A DNA stretch of 64,000 bases from Muribaculaceae bacterium (GTDB lineage: Bacteria > Bacteroidota > Bacteroidia > Bacteroidales > Muribaculaceae): positions 40,618 through 104,617 of the forward strand of contig WGUO01000006.1 of assembly GCA_014867205.1 (NCBI GenBank). Reading direction: 5' to 3'. Made by a program: the position numbers and the translations under genes. The notes beneath the pieces were generated by a model. That model was not told where the DNA came from. It ran no database searches and worked only from the letters and a program-made list of their open reading frames with translations. Positions 9,250-17,875 of the stretch are shown here, piece after piece (the first letter of the stretch is position 1; every line of letters begins with the position of its first letter).

Positions 9250-9981
9250 ATGGGACAGAAAGTTAATCCGATCAGCAACCGCCTCGGTGTGATCCGCGGT
9301 TGGGACTCAAACTGGTACGGCGGCAAGAAATATGGCGAGACTCTTCTCGAGGACTCGAAGATCCGCAAGTACCTCCAGACTCGTCTTGCCAAGGCAAGCG
9401 TCTCGAGAATCATCATTGAGCGTACACTGAAGATGGCCACCGTGACCATCGCCACCTCGCGCCCGGGCCTCATCATAGGCAAGGGAGGCAAGGATGTAGA
9501 CGCGCTCAAGGAGGAGCTCAAGAAACTGACCGACAAGGACGTTCAGATCAACATCCACGAGATCAAGCGCCCGGAGCTCGACGCTGAGATCGTAGCAACC
9601 AACATCGCTCGCCAGATCGAGAACAAGGTTGCCTACCGTCGCGCCGTGAAGATGGCAGTTGCAAGCACCATGCGCATGGGCGCCGAGGGCATCAAGGTTC
9701 AGGTCAGCGGTCGTCTGAACGGCGCCGAGATGGCCCGCTCCGAGATGTTCAAGGAGGGCCGCACACCTCTGCACACACTCCGTGCCGACATCGACTACGC
9801 GCTGGTCGAGGCACACACCAAGGTCGGCGTAGTCGGCGTCAAGGTGTGGATCTGCCGCGGCGAGGTATACGGCAAGAAGGAGCTCACCCCGACCTATGTG
9901 GCCGGCCAGAAGGAGCCCGGACGCCCCCAGGGCGGCGGCCGCAAGGGTGGTTTCCGCAACAAGAAGAATAACAACCGTTAA
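9250..9981 (+). CDS. rpsC: 30S ribosomal protein S3
   Basis: S3 lies at the mRNA entry channel and has helicase activity together with S4 and S5. It has 243 residues, with a type II KH domain carrying the GXXG-like loop IIGKGGKD near residue 75 and the C-terminal motif GRLNGAEMARSE. A lysine, arginine and asparagine-rich tail ends the protein. Confidence 0.97.
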   Translation: MGQKVNPISNRLGVIRGWDSNWYGGKKYGETLLEDSKIRKYLQTRLAKASVSRIIIERTLKMATVTIATSRPGLIIGKGGKDVDALKEELKKLTDKDVQINIHEIKRPELDAEIVATNIARQIENKVAYRRAVKMAVASTMRMGAEGIKVQVSGRLNGAEMARSEMFKEGRTPLHTLRADIDYALVEAHTKVGVVGVKVWICRGEVYGKKELTPTYVAGQKEPGRPQGGGRKGGFRNKKNNNR

Positions 9982-9995
9982 AAACAGCTAAGATA

Positions 9996-10427
<432 letters not shown>

Positions 10428-10435
10428 TCCCGAAT

Positions 10436-10467
10436 TCTGCGAGAAAAATAAGTGAGATATAGATTTT
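10436..10467 (+). promoter_or_regulatory. Putative internal promoter upstream of rpmC
   Basis: A TCTG element (10436-10439) stands 20 nt before TAGATTTT (10460-10467). The match to TTTG/TAnnTTTG is imperfect. However, the spacer ends GTGAGATA, in the same phase as the better promoters at 31951 and 50522. If used, it gives an rpmC leader of about 140 nt that contains the 10513-10541 hairpin. Confidence 0.45.
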
Positions 10468-10512
10468 TCTGTCATATCATACAATAAAAAGGGAATATTT
10501 CGGTTGAACATT

Positions 10513-10541
10513 CGGGGAGAAATGCAAGTCATCTCTCCCCG
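10513..10541 (+). promoter_or_regulatory. Hairpin in the rplP-rpmC gap
   Basis: CGGGGAGA (10513-10520) pairs perfectly with TCTCCCCG (10534-10541) over a 13-nt loop. It is followed by two GATGGGCC/AATGGGCC repeats and no U-run. Its place inside an otherwise tightly packed S10 block suggests leader RNA or a processing site rather than a terminator. Confidence 0.5.
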
Positions 10542-10615
10542 GATGGGCCGGAATGGGCCCTAAATGTGTATAGAGACGGCAGAAAAGTCGATTCTCGAAA
10601 AAACAAGGAAATACA

Positions 10616-10831
10616 ATGAAAAAGGAAGAAATCAAGGAATTAAGCATTCAGGAGTTGCAGGCCCAGATAGAGGCCGCAGAGAAGGCTTATCGTGAATTGA
10701 AAGTAGCGCACGCGATATCTCCCTCGGACAATCCGGCCAAGATCACCAAGGACCGCCGTGATATCGCCCGTCTGAAGACAGTGTTGCGCCAGAAGGAAAT
10801 AGCCGCCGCCAAGGAGGCTGCTTCCAAGTAA
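10616..10831 (+). CDS. rpmC: 50S ribosomal protein L29
   Basis: L29 is a small two-helix protein at the tunnel exit. Its 71 residues start MKKEEIKELSIQELQ and carry the AHAISPSDNPAKITKDRRDIAR core. It is separated from rplP by an unusual 188-nt spacer with a putative promoter and a hairpin, and is followed by rpsQ 25 nt later. Confidence 0.95.
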   Translation: MKKEEIKELSIQELQAQIEAAEKAYRELKVAHAISPSDNPAKITKDRRDIARLKTVLRQKEIAAAKEAASK

Positions 10832-10856
10832 TTAACCCGGTGAAATCATTTGCAAA

Positions 10857-11120
10857 ATGGAAGAGAACAAGAGACATTTGAGAAAAGAGAGAATCGGGGT
10901 CGTTTCGAGCAACAAGTGCGACAAGACCATCACGGTTGAGATCAAATGGAAAGAGAAACACCCGATTTACGGCAAGTTTGTAAATAAGACGAAGAAGTAT
11001 CATGCACATGATGAGAACAACGAGTGCTCGGTGGGTGATACAGTACGCCTCATGGAGACACGTCCCTTGAGCAAGACCAAGAGATGGAGAATGGTAGAAA
11101 TCATCGAAAAAGTTAAGTAA
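10857..11120 (+). CDS. rpsQ: 30S ribosomal protein S17
   Basis: S17 is a primary binder of the 5' domain of 16S rRNA with an OB fold. The 87-residue protein contains GVVSSNKCDKTITVEIKWKE and RPLSKTKRWRMVEIIEK, both family signatures. It lies 2 nt before rplN. Confidence 0.96.
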   Translation: MEENKRHLRKERIGVVSSNKCDKTITVEIKWKEKHPIYGKFVNKTKKYHAHDENNECSVGDTVRLMETRPLSKTKRWRMVEIIEKVK

Positions 11121-11122
11121 TC

Positions 11123-11488
11123 ATGATACAGACAGAATCACGTTTGACAGTAGCCGACAACTCCGGTGCCAAGGAGGTATTGTGCATCCACGTGCTGGGC
11201 GGCACAGGCCGTCGCTACGCGAGTGTCGGAGATATTATCGTAGTGACCGTGAAGAGCACCATTCCCTCGTCTGACGTCAAGAAAGGCACTGTGTCGAAGG
11301 CAGTGGTAGTACGCACCAAGAAGGAGATCCGTCGGCCCGACGGCAGCTACATCCGTTTCGATGACAACGCATGCGTGCTGCTCAACAACGCGGGAGAAAT
11401 CCGCGGCACACGTATCTTCGGCCCCGTGGCCCGCGAGCTTCGCGCCACGAACATGAAGATAGTCTCGCTCGCACCCGAGGTGCTCTAA
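11123..11488 (+). CDS. rplN: 50S ribosomal protein L14
   Basis: L14 forms intersubunit bridges and the GTPase-side face. It has 121 residues starting MIQTESRLTVADNSGAKE, with the signature FDDNACVLLNNAGEIRGTRI and a GPVARELR ending. It opens the spc-type part of the block. Confidence 0.97.
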   Translation: MIQTESRLTVADNSGAKEVLCIHVLGGTGRRYASVGDIIVVTVKSTIPSSDVKKGTVSKAVVVRTKKEIRRPDGSYIRFDDNACVLLNNAGEIRGTRIFGPVARELRATNMKIVSLAPEVL

Positions 11489-11525
11489 AACAAAATTCAA
11501 ACCGTCTTAGACAATTTCAAACAAA

Positions 11526-11846
11526 ATGGCAAAATTGCATATAAAGAAGGGAGACACCGTCTATGTCAATGCCGGCGACGACAAGGGCAAGACCGGACGT
11601 GTCCTCGAGGTGCAGGTCAAGAAGAGCCGCGCCATTGTGGAGGGCATCAACATTGTCTCCAAAAGCACAAAGCCGACTGCCAAGTATCCTCAGGGTGGTA
11701 TCGTGAAGATCGAGGCGCCGGTGCATATTTCTAATCTTAATGTGGTGGATCCCAAGACAGGTAAGCCCACCCGTATCGGCCGCCGCCGCAACGAGGCCGG
11801 CAAGCTGGTGCGTTACGCTAAAAAATCAGGAGAGGAGATCAAATAA
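11526..11846 (+). CDS. rplX: 50S ribosomal protein L24
   Basis: L24 is an assembly initiator with a KOW motif: HIKKGDTVYVNAGDDKGKTG at residues 4-23. It has 106 residues. Its last base overlaps the first base of rplE, so the two are probably translationally coupled. Confidence 0.96.
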   Translation: MAKLHIKKGDTVYVNAGDDKGKTGRVLEVQVKKSRAIVEGINIVSKSTKPTAKYPQGGIVKIEAPVHISNLNVVDPKTGKPTRIGRRRNEAGKLVRYAKKSGEEIK

Positions 11847-12394
11847 TGGCAGAGACTACACTTTCAAAGGAGTATAAGGAGAAGATCGTGCCGGCTCTCA
11901 CCGAAGAGTTCAAGTACACAACTCCCATGCAGGTCCCCCGCCTGACCAAGATCGTCATCAACCAGGGTCTGGGTGGTGCGACACAGGACAAGAAGATCAT
12001 CGAGACAGCGATCAACGAGCTGACCGCGATTACAGGCCAGAAGGCTGTCCCGACCCTGTCGAAAAAGGATATCTCGAACTTCAAGCTTCGTAAGAAGATG
12101 CCTATCGGCGCGATGGTGACACTCCGCCGCGAGAAGATGTATGAGTTCCTGGAGAGGCTCGTACGCGTGGCACTGCCCCGTATCCGCGACTTCAAGGGAA
12201 TCAACTCGAAGCTCGACGGCCGCGGCAACTACACGCTCGGCATCACCGAGCAGATCATCTTCCCTGAGATCAACATCGACAACGTGCCCAAGCTGCAGGG
12301 TATGAACATCACGTTCGTGACCACAGCCAACACCGACGAGGAGGGCTTCGCGTTGCTTAAGAAATTCGGCTTACCGTTTAAACACGAAAATTAA
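11846..12394 (+). CDS. rplE: 50S ribosomal protein L5
   Basis: L5 binds 5S rRNA and P-site tRNA. The 182-residue protein has the motifs PRLTKIVINQGLG, GQKAVPTLSKKDISNFKLR and LGITEQIIFPEI. It overlaps rplX by one base and precedes rpsN by 5 nt. Confidence 0.97.
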   Translation: MAETTLSKEYKEKIVPALTEEFKYTTPMQVPRLTKIVINQGLGGATQDKKIIETAINELTAITGQKAVPTLSKKDISNFKLRKKMPIGAMVTLRREKMYEFLERLVRVALPRIRDFKGINSKLDGRGNYTLGITEQIIFPEINIDNVPKLQGMNITFVTTANTDEEGFALLKKFGLPFKHEN

Positions 12395-12399
12395 GAGAT

Positions 12400-12702
12400 A
12401 TGGCAAAAGAATCAATGAAGGCCCGCGAGGTTAAGCGTCAGCGCATGGTGGCAAAGTATGCCGCCAAGAAGGCAGCCCTGAAGAAGGCAGCCCTGGCTGA
12501 TGCAGACGGCAACATCGACTACGAGGCACTCACGAAGCTCCAGAAGCTTCCGAAGAATGCCTCGCGTGTCCGTCTCCACAACCGTTGCGAGCTCACAGGC
12601 CGTCCCAAAGGCTATATGCGTCAGTTCGGTATCTCGCGAATACAGTTCCGCGAGATGGCTTCGGCTGGCCTGATTCCGGGAGTCAAGAAGGCAAGCTGGT
12701 GA
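12400..12702 (+). CDS. rpsN: 30S ribosomal protein S14, zinc-independent form
   Basis: At 100 residues this is the long S14 type. Only one cysteine is visible (HNRCELTGRPKG), so the CxxC...CxxC zinc site of the short form is absent. The ending FREMASAGLIPGVKKASW is diagnostic. A 101-nt spacer with a small GGCGG/CCGCC hairpin (12717-12729) follows before rpsH. Confidence 0.97.
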   Translation: MAKESMKAREVKRQRMVAKYAAKKAALKKAALADADGNIDYEALTKLQKLPKNASRVRLHNRCELTGRPKGYMRQFGISRIQFREMASAGLIPGVKKASW

Positions 12703-12803
12703 TCAAGGCGATCACCGGCGGCCTCCGCCCCGGCGCTCAAGCAGAAACAGATTGAGTTTTAAATATTGTTCAGCATGTCTGAATCAATTTAATCAACAAA
12801 AAA

Positions 12804-13202
12804 ATGACTGATCCAATAGCAGATTATCTGACAAGACTCAGGAACGCCATCATGGCCGGCCACCGCGTGGTCGAGGTTCCGACGTCGAAAATGAAAAGAG
12901 AGATCACGAAGATCCTTTTCGATCAGGGCTACATCCTGAACTACAAGTTCGTGGAGAACGACGGCCCGAAAGGCACCATCAAGATTGCCTTGAAGTATGA
13001 TCCGGTAGACAAAGTATGCGCTATCAAGAACCTGCACCGCGTCTCGCGTCCGGGTCTGCGCCAGTACACCGGTTACAAAGATATGCCCCGTGTGCTCAAT
13101 GGCCTCGGCATCGCAATCCTGTCGACATCGCAGGGCGTGATGACCAACAAGGAGGCTCGCGAGCGTAAGATCGGCGGCGAGGTATTGTGTTACGTTTATT
13201 AA
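12804..13202 (+). CDS. rpsH: 30S ribosomal protein S8
   Basis: S8 organises the central domain of 16S rRNA, and in E. coli it represses the spc operon. The 132-residue protein starts MTDPIADYLTRLRNA and ends with GIAILSTSQGVMTNKEA and GGEVLCYVY, matching the family. Confidence 0.97.
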   Translation: MTDPIADYLTRLRNAIMAGHRVVEVPTSKMKREITKILFDQGYILNYKFVENDGPKGTIKIALKYDPVDKVCAIKNLHRVSRPGLRQYTGYKDMPRVLNGLGIAILSTSQGVMTNKEARERKIGGEVLCYVY

Positions 13203-13217
13203 TCAGGAGGAGGTATT

Positions 13218-13772
13218 ATGTCAAGAATAGGTAAATCACCCATCGCAATACCTGCAGGCGTAACCGTACAGGTAAAGGACCACACAGTGACTGTGAAGGG
13301 TCCGAAAGGAGAACTCACCCAGGAGATCAATCCCAATATAGAGGTTAAGGTAGAGGATGGCCACGTGATAGTGACGCGTCCCGATGACGAGCGCGAGAAC
13401 CGCGCGATGCACGGCCTTTACCGCGCGCTGATCCACAACATGGTGGTAGGTGTATCTGAGGGATATAAGAAAGAGATGGAGCTCGTCGGCGTCGGTTACC
13501 GCGCCACATCGAGCGGCCAGGTACTCGAGCTCGCACTGGGATACTCACATGCTATCTTCATCAAGCTCCCCAAGGAAATCAAGGTAGAAGCCAAGACCGA
13601 GCGTAACAAGAACCCGCTCATCATTCTCGAGAGCAGCGACAAGCAGCTTCTCGGCCAGGTATGCGCAAAGATCCGTTCGCTCCGCAAGCCCGAGCCTTAC
13701 AAGGGTAAAGGTATCAAGTTTGTAGGCGAGATCATCCGCCGCAAGTCAGGAAAGTCGGCTAACGCCAAATAA
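13218..13772 (+). CDS. rplF: 50S ribosomal protein L6
   Basis: L6 lies near the sarcin-ricin loop. The 184-residue protein has the duplicated L6 fold, beginning MSRIGKSPIAIPAGV and ending with the C-terminal signature RKPEPYKGKGIKFVGEII. An AGGAGG stretch 15 nt upstream of the start is one of the few clear Shine-Dalgarno-like sequences in the block. Confidence 0.97.
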   Translation: MSRIGKSPIAIPAGVTVQVKDHTVTVKGPKGELTQEINPNIEVKVEDGHVIVTRPDDERENRAMHGLYRALIHNMVVGVSEGYKKEMELVGVGYRATSSGQVLELALGYSHAIFIKLPKEIKVEAKTERNKNPLIILESSDKQLLGQVCAKIRSLRKPEPYKGKGIKFVGEIIRRKSGKSANAK

Positions 13773-13785
13773 AAACTAAGGAATT

Positions 13786-14127
13786 ATGGTATCCAAGATA
13801 GCAAGAAGAAATAAAATCAAAACCCGCATCCGCGGTAAAATTTCAGGCACCGCCCAGCGTCCGCGCATGAGCGTGTTCCGCTCTAACAAGGCGATTTACG
13901 TACAGGTAATCGACGACCTGAGCGGCAATACGATAGTTGCGGCATCGTCTAAGGGCCTCGAGGGCGGCACAAAGGTCGAGATCGCTGCCAAGGTAGGCGA
14001 GGAGATTGCAAAGAAAGCTGTTGAGAAGGGAATCGCAGAGGTCGTTTTCGACCGTAACGGCTACCTGTATCACGGACGAGTTAAATCATTGGCCGATGCA
14101 GCCCGCAAGGGTGGTCTTAAATTTTAA
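13786..14127 (+). CDS. rplR: 50S ribosomal protein L18
   Basis: L18 binds 5S rRNA together with L5 and L25. The 113-residue protein has RPRMSVFRSNKAIYVQVIDD near the start and the final FDRNGYLYHGRVKSLADAAR motif. It is 8 nt upstream of rpsE. Confidence 0.97.
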   Translation: MVSKIARRNKIKTRIRGKISGTAQRPRMSVFRSNKAIYVQVIDDLSGNTIVAASSKGLEGGTKVEIAAKVGEEIAKKAVEKGIAEVVFDRNGYLYHGRVKSLADAARKGGLKF

Positions 14128-14135
14128 TAGGAATC

Positions 14136-14654
14136 ATGGCAAAGAACAATAAGGTAAAATCTACAAATGATCTCGAACTCCAGGACCGCCTTGTAGCCAT
14201 CAACCGTGTGACGAAAGTCACCAAGGGTGGACGTGCGTTCAGTTTCGCTGCGATCGTCGTAGTCGGCGACGGCAACGGAGTAATCGGCTGGGGACTGGGC
14301 AAGGCCAATGAGGTTACCGCAGCCATAGCCAAGGGTGTGGAGACAGCCAAGAAGAATCTGATCAAGGTGCCGGTGCACAATGGCACTATTCCCCACGAGG
14401 TGGCAGCCAAGTTCGGCGGCTCGCGCATCTTCCTGAAGCCTGCCTCGGAAGGTACCGGAGTAAAGGCCGGAGGCGCAATGCGTGCCGTGCTTGAGAGCGT
14501 AGGCGTCAAGGACGTGCTCGCCAAGTCGAAGGGCTCATCCAACCCCCACAACCTCGTGAAGGCCACGATTGCGGCCCTCGACGAGCTCCGCAGCCCGGCC
14601 CAGGTTGCCCAGAACCGCGGAGTGAGCGTGGAAAAAGTGTTTAACGGCAAATAA
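14136..14654 (+). CDS. rpsE: 30S ribosomal protein S5
   Basis: S5 affects decoding fidelity and the mRNA entry site. It has 172 residues, with the double-stranded RNA-binding-like N-domain signature VTKVTKGGRAFSFAAIVVVG and VIGWGLGKANEV, and C-terminal KSKGSSNPHNLVKATI. Confidence 0.97.
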   Translation: MAKNNKVKSTNDLELQDRLVAINRVTKVTKGGRAFSFAAIVVVGDGNGVIGWGLGKANEVTAAIAKGVETAKKNLIKVPVHNGTIPHEVAAKFGGSRIFLKPASEGTGVKAGGAMRAVLESVGVKDVLAKSKGSSNPHNLVKATIAALDELRSPAQVAQNRGVSVEKVFNGK

Positions 14655-14662
14655 TCGAAGAG

Positions 14663-14842
14663 ATGGCTAAGATACAAATCACTCAGATCAAGAGCCGTAT
14701 CAACGCGCCCAAGGTCCAGAAGGCGACTCTCGACGCGCTCGGCATCCGCAAAATGAACCATAGCGTGATCAAGGAGGATACTCCCGACATCATCGGCATG
14801 GTCAAGAGGGTTCATCATTTAGTGAAAGTGACTAAACTCTAA
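14663..14842 (+). CDS. rpmD: 50S ribosomal protein L30
   Basis: This 59-residue gene starts with ATG at 14663 and stops with TAA at 14840-14842. The product starts MAKIQITQIKSRINAP and has the L30 signature ALGIRKMNHSVIKEDTP followed by IIGMVKRVHHLVKV. It lies between rpsE and rplO, exactly where L30 occurs in spc operons. Confidence 0.96.
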   Translation: MAKIQITQIKSRINAPKVQKATLDALGIRKMNHSVIKEDTPDIIGMVKRVHHLVKVTKL

Positions 14843-14856
14843 AGAAGACTCAGACA

Positions 14857-15300
14857 ATGGAATTACATAATTTACAGCCTGCCGTAGGCAGCAACAAGAA
14901 ATGCAAGAGAATTGGCCGTGGCACCGGATCGGGCTACGGCGGCACTTCGACCCGCGGACACAAGGGTGCCAAGTCCCGCTCGGGCTACAAGCACAAGGTC
15001 GGTTTCGAGGGTGGCCAGATGCCTCTGCAGCGTCGCGTGCCGAAATTCGGTTTCAAGAACATCAACCGCGTCGAGTACAAGGCAATCAACCTTGACGCAC
15101 TGGAGGCTCTTGCAGCCGCCGGAGCGACCAAGGTTACAGTCGAGGATCTCCGCAACGCCGGACTCGTATCGAAGAAGGCGCTCGTGAAGGTGCTTGGCAA
15201 CGGCGCGATCGCACATGCTCTTGAGGTCGAGGCCAACGCCTTCTCGAAGGCTGCTGAGGCTGCCATCGTCGCAGCCGGCGGCTCTGTGGTAAAAAAATAA
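14857..15300 (+). CDS. rplO: 50S ribosomal protein L15
   Basis: L15 is a late-assembly protein with a glycine-rich extended N-terminus: RIGRGTGSGYGGTSTRGHKG near residues 18-37. It has 147 residues and ends with the globular ANAFSKAAEAAI region. It lies 11 nt upstream of secY, the usual arrangement. Confidence 0.97.
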   Translation: MELHNLQPAVGSNKKCKRIGRGTGSGYGGTSTRGHKGAKSRSGYKHKVGFEGGQMPLQRRVPKFGFKNINRVEYKAINLDALEALAAAGATKVTVEDLRNAGLVSKKALVKVLGNGAIAHALEVEANAFSKAAEAAIVAAGGSVVKK

Positions 15301-15311
15301 CTTAACACACT

Positions 15312-16649
15312 ATGGGATTTACAAAAACGATTAAAAATATCTGGAGCGTAGAGGATCTGCGCAAGCGCATCGGCATCACGCTGCTGCTTGTGATCATCTA
15401 TCGTTTCGGGTGTTACGTGGTCTTGCCGGGAATCAATCCCGACGAGCTGCTGGCACTTAAGAATTTCACTGCCGACGGGTTAATGCAGCTTCTCGACATG
15501 TTCTCGGGAGGTGCCTTCTCTCAGGCTTCCATCTTCGCGCTGGGTATCATGCCTTACATCACTGCATCGATCGTGATACAGCTTCTCGGCATGGTCTTGC
15601 CCGCGTTCCAGAAGATGCAGCGTGAGGGCGAGAGCGGACGCATGAAACTTAATCAGTACACCCGTTACCTGACAGTGCTTATTCTCGTGCTGCAGGGTCC
15701 GGCTTATCTGATGAATCTCAAGTACCAGGTTCAGGCAGCCGGAGGCCACGTTGAATTAGGTTTCTGGACCATCGTGTTTATGACGATCGTCCTTGCGGCA
15801 GGCTCCATGTTCATCATGTGGCTTGGCGAGCGAATCGACCAGAAGGGTGTCGGCAACGGTATCTCGTTCATCATCCTTATCGGTATCATCGCGCGTCTGC
15901 CGGAGGCGTTCATTCAGGAATTCACCGGTCGACTCATGAACTCACAGGGTGGCGGACTTGTTCTGTTCCTGATTGAGATTGTGATTCTGCTCGCCGTGAT
16001 CGCAGGTGCCGTTCTTCTGGTGCAGGGTACGCGCAACGTCCCCGTGCAGTATGCCAAGAAGGTTGTCGGCAACAAGCAGTATGGCGGTGCCCGCCAGTTC
16101 ATTCCCCTCAAGGTGAATGCAGCCGGCGTGATGCCAATCATCTTCGCGCAGGCCATCATGTTCATACCTGTGACTCTTGTGGGCTTCAGTACTGATCAGA
16201 CCGGTTTCTTCGGAGCCCTTACCGACATGTACGGCTTCTGGTACAATCTGATCTACTTCATCATGATTGTGGCCTTCACATACTTCTACACGGCAATCAC
16301 TGTGCGCCCGGCGCAGATGGCCGAGGACATGAAGCGCAATAACGGCTTCATACCCGGCATCAAGCCCGGCAAGCCGACAGTTGACTATCTTGACTCGATC
16401 ATGTCGAGAATAACGCTGCCCGGATCAATCTTCCTCGGCATCGTGGCCATTCTGCCGGCAATCGCGCATGTATGTGGACTTAACCGCAGTTTCGCGTCAT
16501 TCTTCGGCGGCACGTCGCTGCTGATTCTCGTGGGTGTGATCCTTGACACTCTCCGCATCGTGGAGGGTCATCTGATCATGCACAAGTATGACGGACTGAT
16601 GAAGCACGGACGCATCAAGGGACGTTCGTCGGGCAGCAGTGCCTTTTGA
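15312..16649 (+). CDS. secY: Protein translocase subunit SecY
   Basis: SecY forms the inner-membrane protein-conducting channel used by the many exported proteins in this window. It has 445 residues with ten predicted membrane helices, the plug region after TM1 (GLMQLLDMFSGGAFSQ) and signatures such as GIMPYITASIVIQLLGM. The C-terminal cytosolic loop before the last helices keeps the basic residues that contact SecA or the ribosome. Confidence 0.97.
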   Translation: MGFTKTIKNIWSVEDLRKRIGITLLLVIIYRFGCYVVLPGINPDELLALKNFTADGLMQLLDMFSGGAFSQASIFALGIMPYITASIVIQLLGMVLPAFQKMQREGESGRMKLNQYTRYLTVLILVLQGPAYLMNLKYQVQAAGGHVELGFWTIVFMTIVLAAGSMFIMWLGERIDQKGVGNGISFIILIGIIARLPEAFIQEFTGRLMNSQGGGLVLFLIEIVILLAVIAGAVLLVQGTRNVPVQYAKKVVGNKQYGGARQFIPLKVNAAGVMPIIFAQAIMFIPVTLVGFSTDQTGFFGALTDMYGFWYNLIYFIMIVAFTYFYTAITVRPAQMAEDMKRNNGFIPGIKPGKPTVDYLDSIMSRITLPGSIFLGIVAILPAIAHVCGLNRSFASFFGGTSLLILVGVILDTLRIVEGHLIMHKYDGLMKHGRIKGRSSGSSAF

Positions 16650-16674
16650 CAACAGGTGATTTTTTGAATCGAAG

Positions 16675-17454
16675 ATGATATACATCAAGACACCTGAAGA
16701 GATAGAACTAACGCGTGCGGCCTGCGATCTGGTAAGCCGCACGCTCGGAGAGGTGGCCAAATGGGTAAAGCCCGGGGTCACCACTCTGAGGCTCGATACG
16801 ATAGCAAGAGAGTTTATCCTCGACAACGGGGGTAAGCCCGCTTGCCTCGGTTATCACGGTTTCCCGGGCACACTCTGCATTGAGGTGAACGAGACAGTGG
16901 TACACGGTTTCCCGTCGAACTACGCCCTTCGCGAGGGCGACATCGTGGGCACCGACTGCGTGGCCGAGCTCAACGGATTCAACGGCGACAGCTGCTTCAC
17001 GTTCGCGGTCGGCGAGATTGACGAGAAGAGGCAGGCTCTGCTTGAGGCAACCCTCCAGTCGCTCTACAAGGGCATCGAGGCCGCCAAGGCCGGCAAGCGT
17101 GTAGGCGATATCTCGAACGCAGTGCAGACCTACGTGGAGCGCCGCGGCTACAGTGTGGTCCGCGAGATGTGCGGCCACGGAATCGGCAAGAGCATGCACG
17201 AGGATCCTGAGGTGCCCAACTACGGACGCCGCGGAATAGGCCCCGTGCTGAAGCCCGGGATGCTTATATGCATAGAGCCGATGATCAATATGGGAAGCAA
17301 GAATATTGTGATAGAGCGCAACGGTTGGGAGTGCCGCACCCGCGACCGCAAGCCGTCGGCACACTTTGAGCATACGATACTGATCACCGACGACGCCCCC
17401 GACATCCTCACGACATTCGACTATATCGAGGCCTCTCTTCAGAATGCAAAGTAA
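16675..17454 (+). CDS. map: Type I methionine aminopeptidase
   Basis: The enzyme removes N-terminal methionine from nascent proteins. It has 259 residues with a pita-bread fold. The metal ligands are visible: Asp in GTDC, Asp in FNGDSC, His in CGHGIGKSMHED, Glu in ICIEPM and Glu in HFEHTILIT. It sits between secY and infA, the usual Bacteroidetes order, which lacks adk here. Confidence 0.96.
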   Translation: MIYIKTPEEIELTRAACDLVSRTLGEVAKWVKPGVTTLRLDTIAREFILDNGGKPACLGYHGFPGTLCIEVNETVVHGFPSNYALREGDIVGTDCVAELNGFNGDSCFTFAVGEIDEKRQALLEATLQSLYKGIEAAKAGKRVGDISNAVQTYVERRGYSVVREMCGHGIGKSMHEDPEVPNYGRRGIGPVLKPGMLICIEPMINMGSKNIVIERNGWECRTRDRKPSAHFEHTILITDDAPDILTTFDYIEASLQNAK

Positions 17455-17489
17455 TATAATCACAAGATCAGGAAAGAACTAAAGTCAAT

Positions 17490-17708
17490 ATGGCAAAACA
17501 GGCAGCAATCGAACAGGATGGAGTGATACTCGAGGCCTTGTCGAACGCAATGTTCAAGGTCGAGCTTGAGAACGGGCACGAGATAACGGCCCATATCTCG
17601 GGCAAGATGAGAATGCACTACATCAAGATTCTTCCGGGCGACAAGGTCAAGGTGGAGATGAGTCCCTACGACCTGAGCAAAGGAAGAATATCATTCAGAT
17701 ACAAATAA
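17490..17708 (+). CDS. infA: Translation initiation factor IF-1
   Basis: IF-1 is a 72-residue S1-type OB-fold protein that occupies the 30S A site during initiation. The motifs GVILEALSNAMFKVELENGH and ILPGDKVKVEMSPYDLSKGR are typical. Canonical context: map, infA, rpmJ. Confidence 0.97.
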   Translation: MAKQAAIEQDGVILEALSNAMFKVELENGHEITAHISGKMRMHYIKILPGDKVKVEMSPYDLSKGRISFRYK

Positions 17709-17721
17709 AACAAAACTCGAT

Positions 17722-17838
17722 ATGAAAGTTAGAGCATCAGTAAAAAAGCGCACTCCCGACAGCAAAATCGTACGCCGGAAGGGTAGATTATACGTAATCA
17801 ACAAGAAAAATCCAAAATTTAAACAGCGTCAAGGATAA
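17722..17838 (+). CDS. rpmJ: 50S ribosomal protein L36, zinc-free form
   Basis: The 38-residue product starts MKVRASVKKRTPDSK and ends NPKFKQRQG. The usual CxxC...CxxxxH zinc ligands are replaced (KKRTPDSKIVRRKGR and VINKKN), so this is the C-minus L36 type. It is 13 nt after infA, and its 3' end overlaps the -7 region of a candidate promoter for rpsM. Confidence 0.95.
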   Translation: MKVRASVKKRTPDSKIVRRKGRLYVINKKNPKFKQRQG

Positions 17839-17852
17839 TTTTATTACCTTTG
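17818..17852 (+). promoter_or_regulatory. Candidate promoter for rpsM-rplQ inside the 3' end of rpmJ
   Basis: TACCTTTG (17845-17852) fits the -7 consensus TAnnTTTG. The best -33 candidate is TTTA (17818-17821) with a long 23-nt spacer, so the match is partial. It would give a leader of about 20 nt before rpsM and let the alpha-type segment be transcribed separately. Confidence 0.45.
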
Positions 17853-17875
17853 CACAAAATTTGTAAAAAAGCAAT

